This document shows, piece after piece, positions 63,358 through 64,000 of a stretch of 64,000 nt of DNA (its first letter is position 1; every line of letters starts with the position of its first letter). The DNA is from Scleromatobacter sp039920745. Its GTDB lineage: Bacteria; Pseudomonadota; Gammaproteobacteria; Burkholderiales; Burkholderiaceae_C. Below the pieces are notes generated by a model. The model was not told where the DNA came from. It searched no databases and saw only the letters and a program-made list of their open reading frames with translations. The stretch is taken from contig JBDSDD010000002.1 of assembly GCA_039920745.1 (NCBI GenBank), positions 1 through 64,000 of the forward strand, written 5' to 3'. Position numbers and translations under genes: made by a program.

Positions 63358-64000
63358 CCGCCCGCCTCGTCCTCGCAGGCGCGCAGCCGCTGTTCCGCAA
63401 GGAGGTGCTGCGCTTCTGGAAGGTGTCGTTCCAGACCGTGGCGGCACCCGTGCTCACTGCGGTGATGTACCTGCTGGTGTTCGGCCATGCGCTCAACGGG
63501 CGCGTGAGCGTGTACGACGGCGTGAGCTACGTCCAGTTCCTGATCCCCGGGCTGGTGATGATGAGCGTGCTGCAGAACGCCTTCGCCAACAGCTCCTCCT
63601 CGCTGATCCAGAGCAAGATCACCGGCAACCTCGTGTTCTTGCTGCTGTCGCCGCTGTCACCGGCCGCCTGGTTCCTGGCCTACGTCGGCGCAGCCATCGT
63701 GCGCGGCATGGCGGTGGGCGCGGGCGTGATGCTGGTGACCGCGTGGTTCGCGCCGCCGGGGCTCGTGAACGGGGTGTGGATCCTCGTATTCGGCTTGCTG
63801 GGCTCCGCGATGATGGGCACGCTGGGGCTGATCGCCGGGCTGTGGGCCGAGAGGTTCGACCAGCTCGCCGCGTTCCAGAACTTCATCATCATGCCGCTGA
63901 CGTTCCTGTCTGGCGTCTTCTATTCGGTGCACTCGCTGCCGCCGCTGTGGCATGTCGCGAGCCGGTTGAACCCGTTTTTCTACATGATCGACGGCTTCCG
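63354..64000 (+). CDS. ABC-2 type permease (YadH-like), 3' end outside window
   Basis: The first 215 residues are present; the gene runs off the window. The N-terminal MTARLVLAGAQPLFRKEVLRFWKVSFQTVAAPVLTAVMYLLVFG, the loop YVQFLIPGLVMMSVLQNAF and FIIMPLTFLSGVFYSVHSLPPLWH are hallmarks of ABC-2 exporters of the YadH group. The substrate is unknown. Confidence 0.92.
   Translation, partial: MTARLVLAGAQPLFRKEVLRFWKVSFQTVAAPVLTAVMYLLVFGHALNGRVSVYDGVSYVQFLIPGLVMMSVLQNAFANSSSSLIQSKITGNLVFLLLSPLSPAAWFLAYVGAAIVRGMAVGAGVMLVTAWFAPPGLVNGVWILVFGLLGSAMMGTLGLIAGLWAERFDQLAAFQNFIIMPLTFLSGVFYSVHSLPPLWHVASRLNPFFYMIDGF

Overview
The window is a gene-dense, high-GC stretch from a betaproteobacterium, most likely order Burkholderiales (Comamonadaceae or Rubrivivax/Leptothrix-like). 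This rests on gene content and order: coq7 next to a 345-residue general porin, the pilMNOPQ-aroK-aroB-dgt-gltB-gltD-mla block, and G/C-ending codons almost throughout. No tRNA, rRNA, prophage or CRISPR array was seen.

Layout. 1-4.9 kb: malonate decarboxylase operon, order mdcA(partial)-C-D-E-G-B-H, with most start and stop codons overlapping. 5-9.5 kb: a large AI-2E/PerM-family membrane protein, then a convergent ABC-2 exporter pair divergent from a Crp/Fnr regulator. 10.4-14.9 kb: ilvA, an OsmC-family gene, coq7 and a porin. Between ilvA and the OsmC gene, on the minus strand, lies a candidate small RNA or attenuated leader with a 15-nt anti-Shine-Dalgarno tract. 15-19 kb: a four-gene dipeptide/oligopeptide ABC importer with no binding-protein gene beside it. 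19-22 kb: lptM, cyaY and mrcA (PBP1a).

22.4-39.5 kb: type IV pilus assembly genes pilMNOPQ, a lipoprotein with Ig-like repeats set between pilQ and aroK, then aroK, aroB and dgt. A RAYT-type element of about 1 kb with diverged terminal inverted repeats separates dgt from gltB-gltD. 39.8-44.1 kb: the complete Mla outer-membrane lipid-asymmetry system, mlaF-E-D-A-C-B, closed by a long bidirectional terminator.

44.2-49.4 kb: a hexose-phosphate module, zwf-hexR on the minus strand and tal-pgi on the plus strand, with a HexR-like operator between them. 49.4-54.7 kb: a HAD hydrolase, a lone receiver-domain protein, and four minus-strand genes (M20 amidohydrolase, DUF2817 peptidase, isochorismatase-like hydrolase, GlxA-type regulator). 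54.8-58.1 kb: a molybdopterin oxidoreductase translationally coupled to a predicted lipoprotein aminopeptidase. 58.1-62.4 kb: storage-lipid-related genes (polyhydroxyalkanoic-acid-system protein, acyl-CoA-binding protein, WS/DGAT-type acyltransferase), a secreted unknown, a TPR protein and a TetR regulator. 62.5 kb to the end: an ABC-2 exporter of the YadG/YadH type; from memory this pair usually follows the mla genes directly in Burkholderiales, so about 18 kb may have been placed between them here.

Most of the window is ordinary core genome. The features most worth testing are the candidate RNA at 12.1-12.3 kb, the RAYT element and its ends, the pilus-operon lipoprotein, the HexR operator, and the interrupted mla/exporter neighbourhood.
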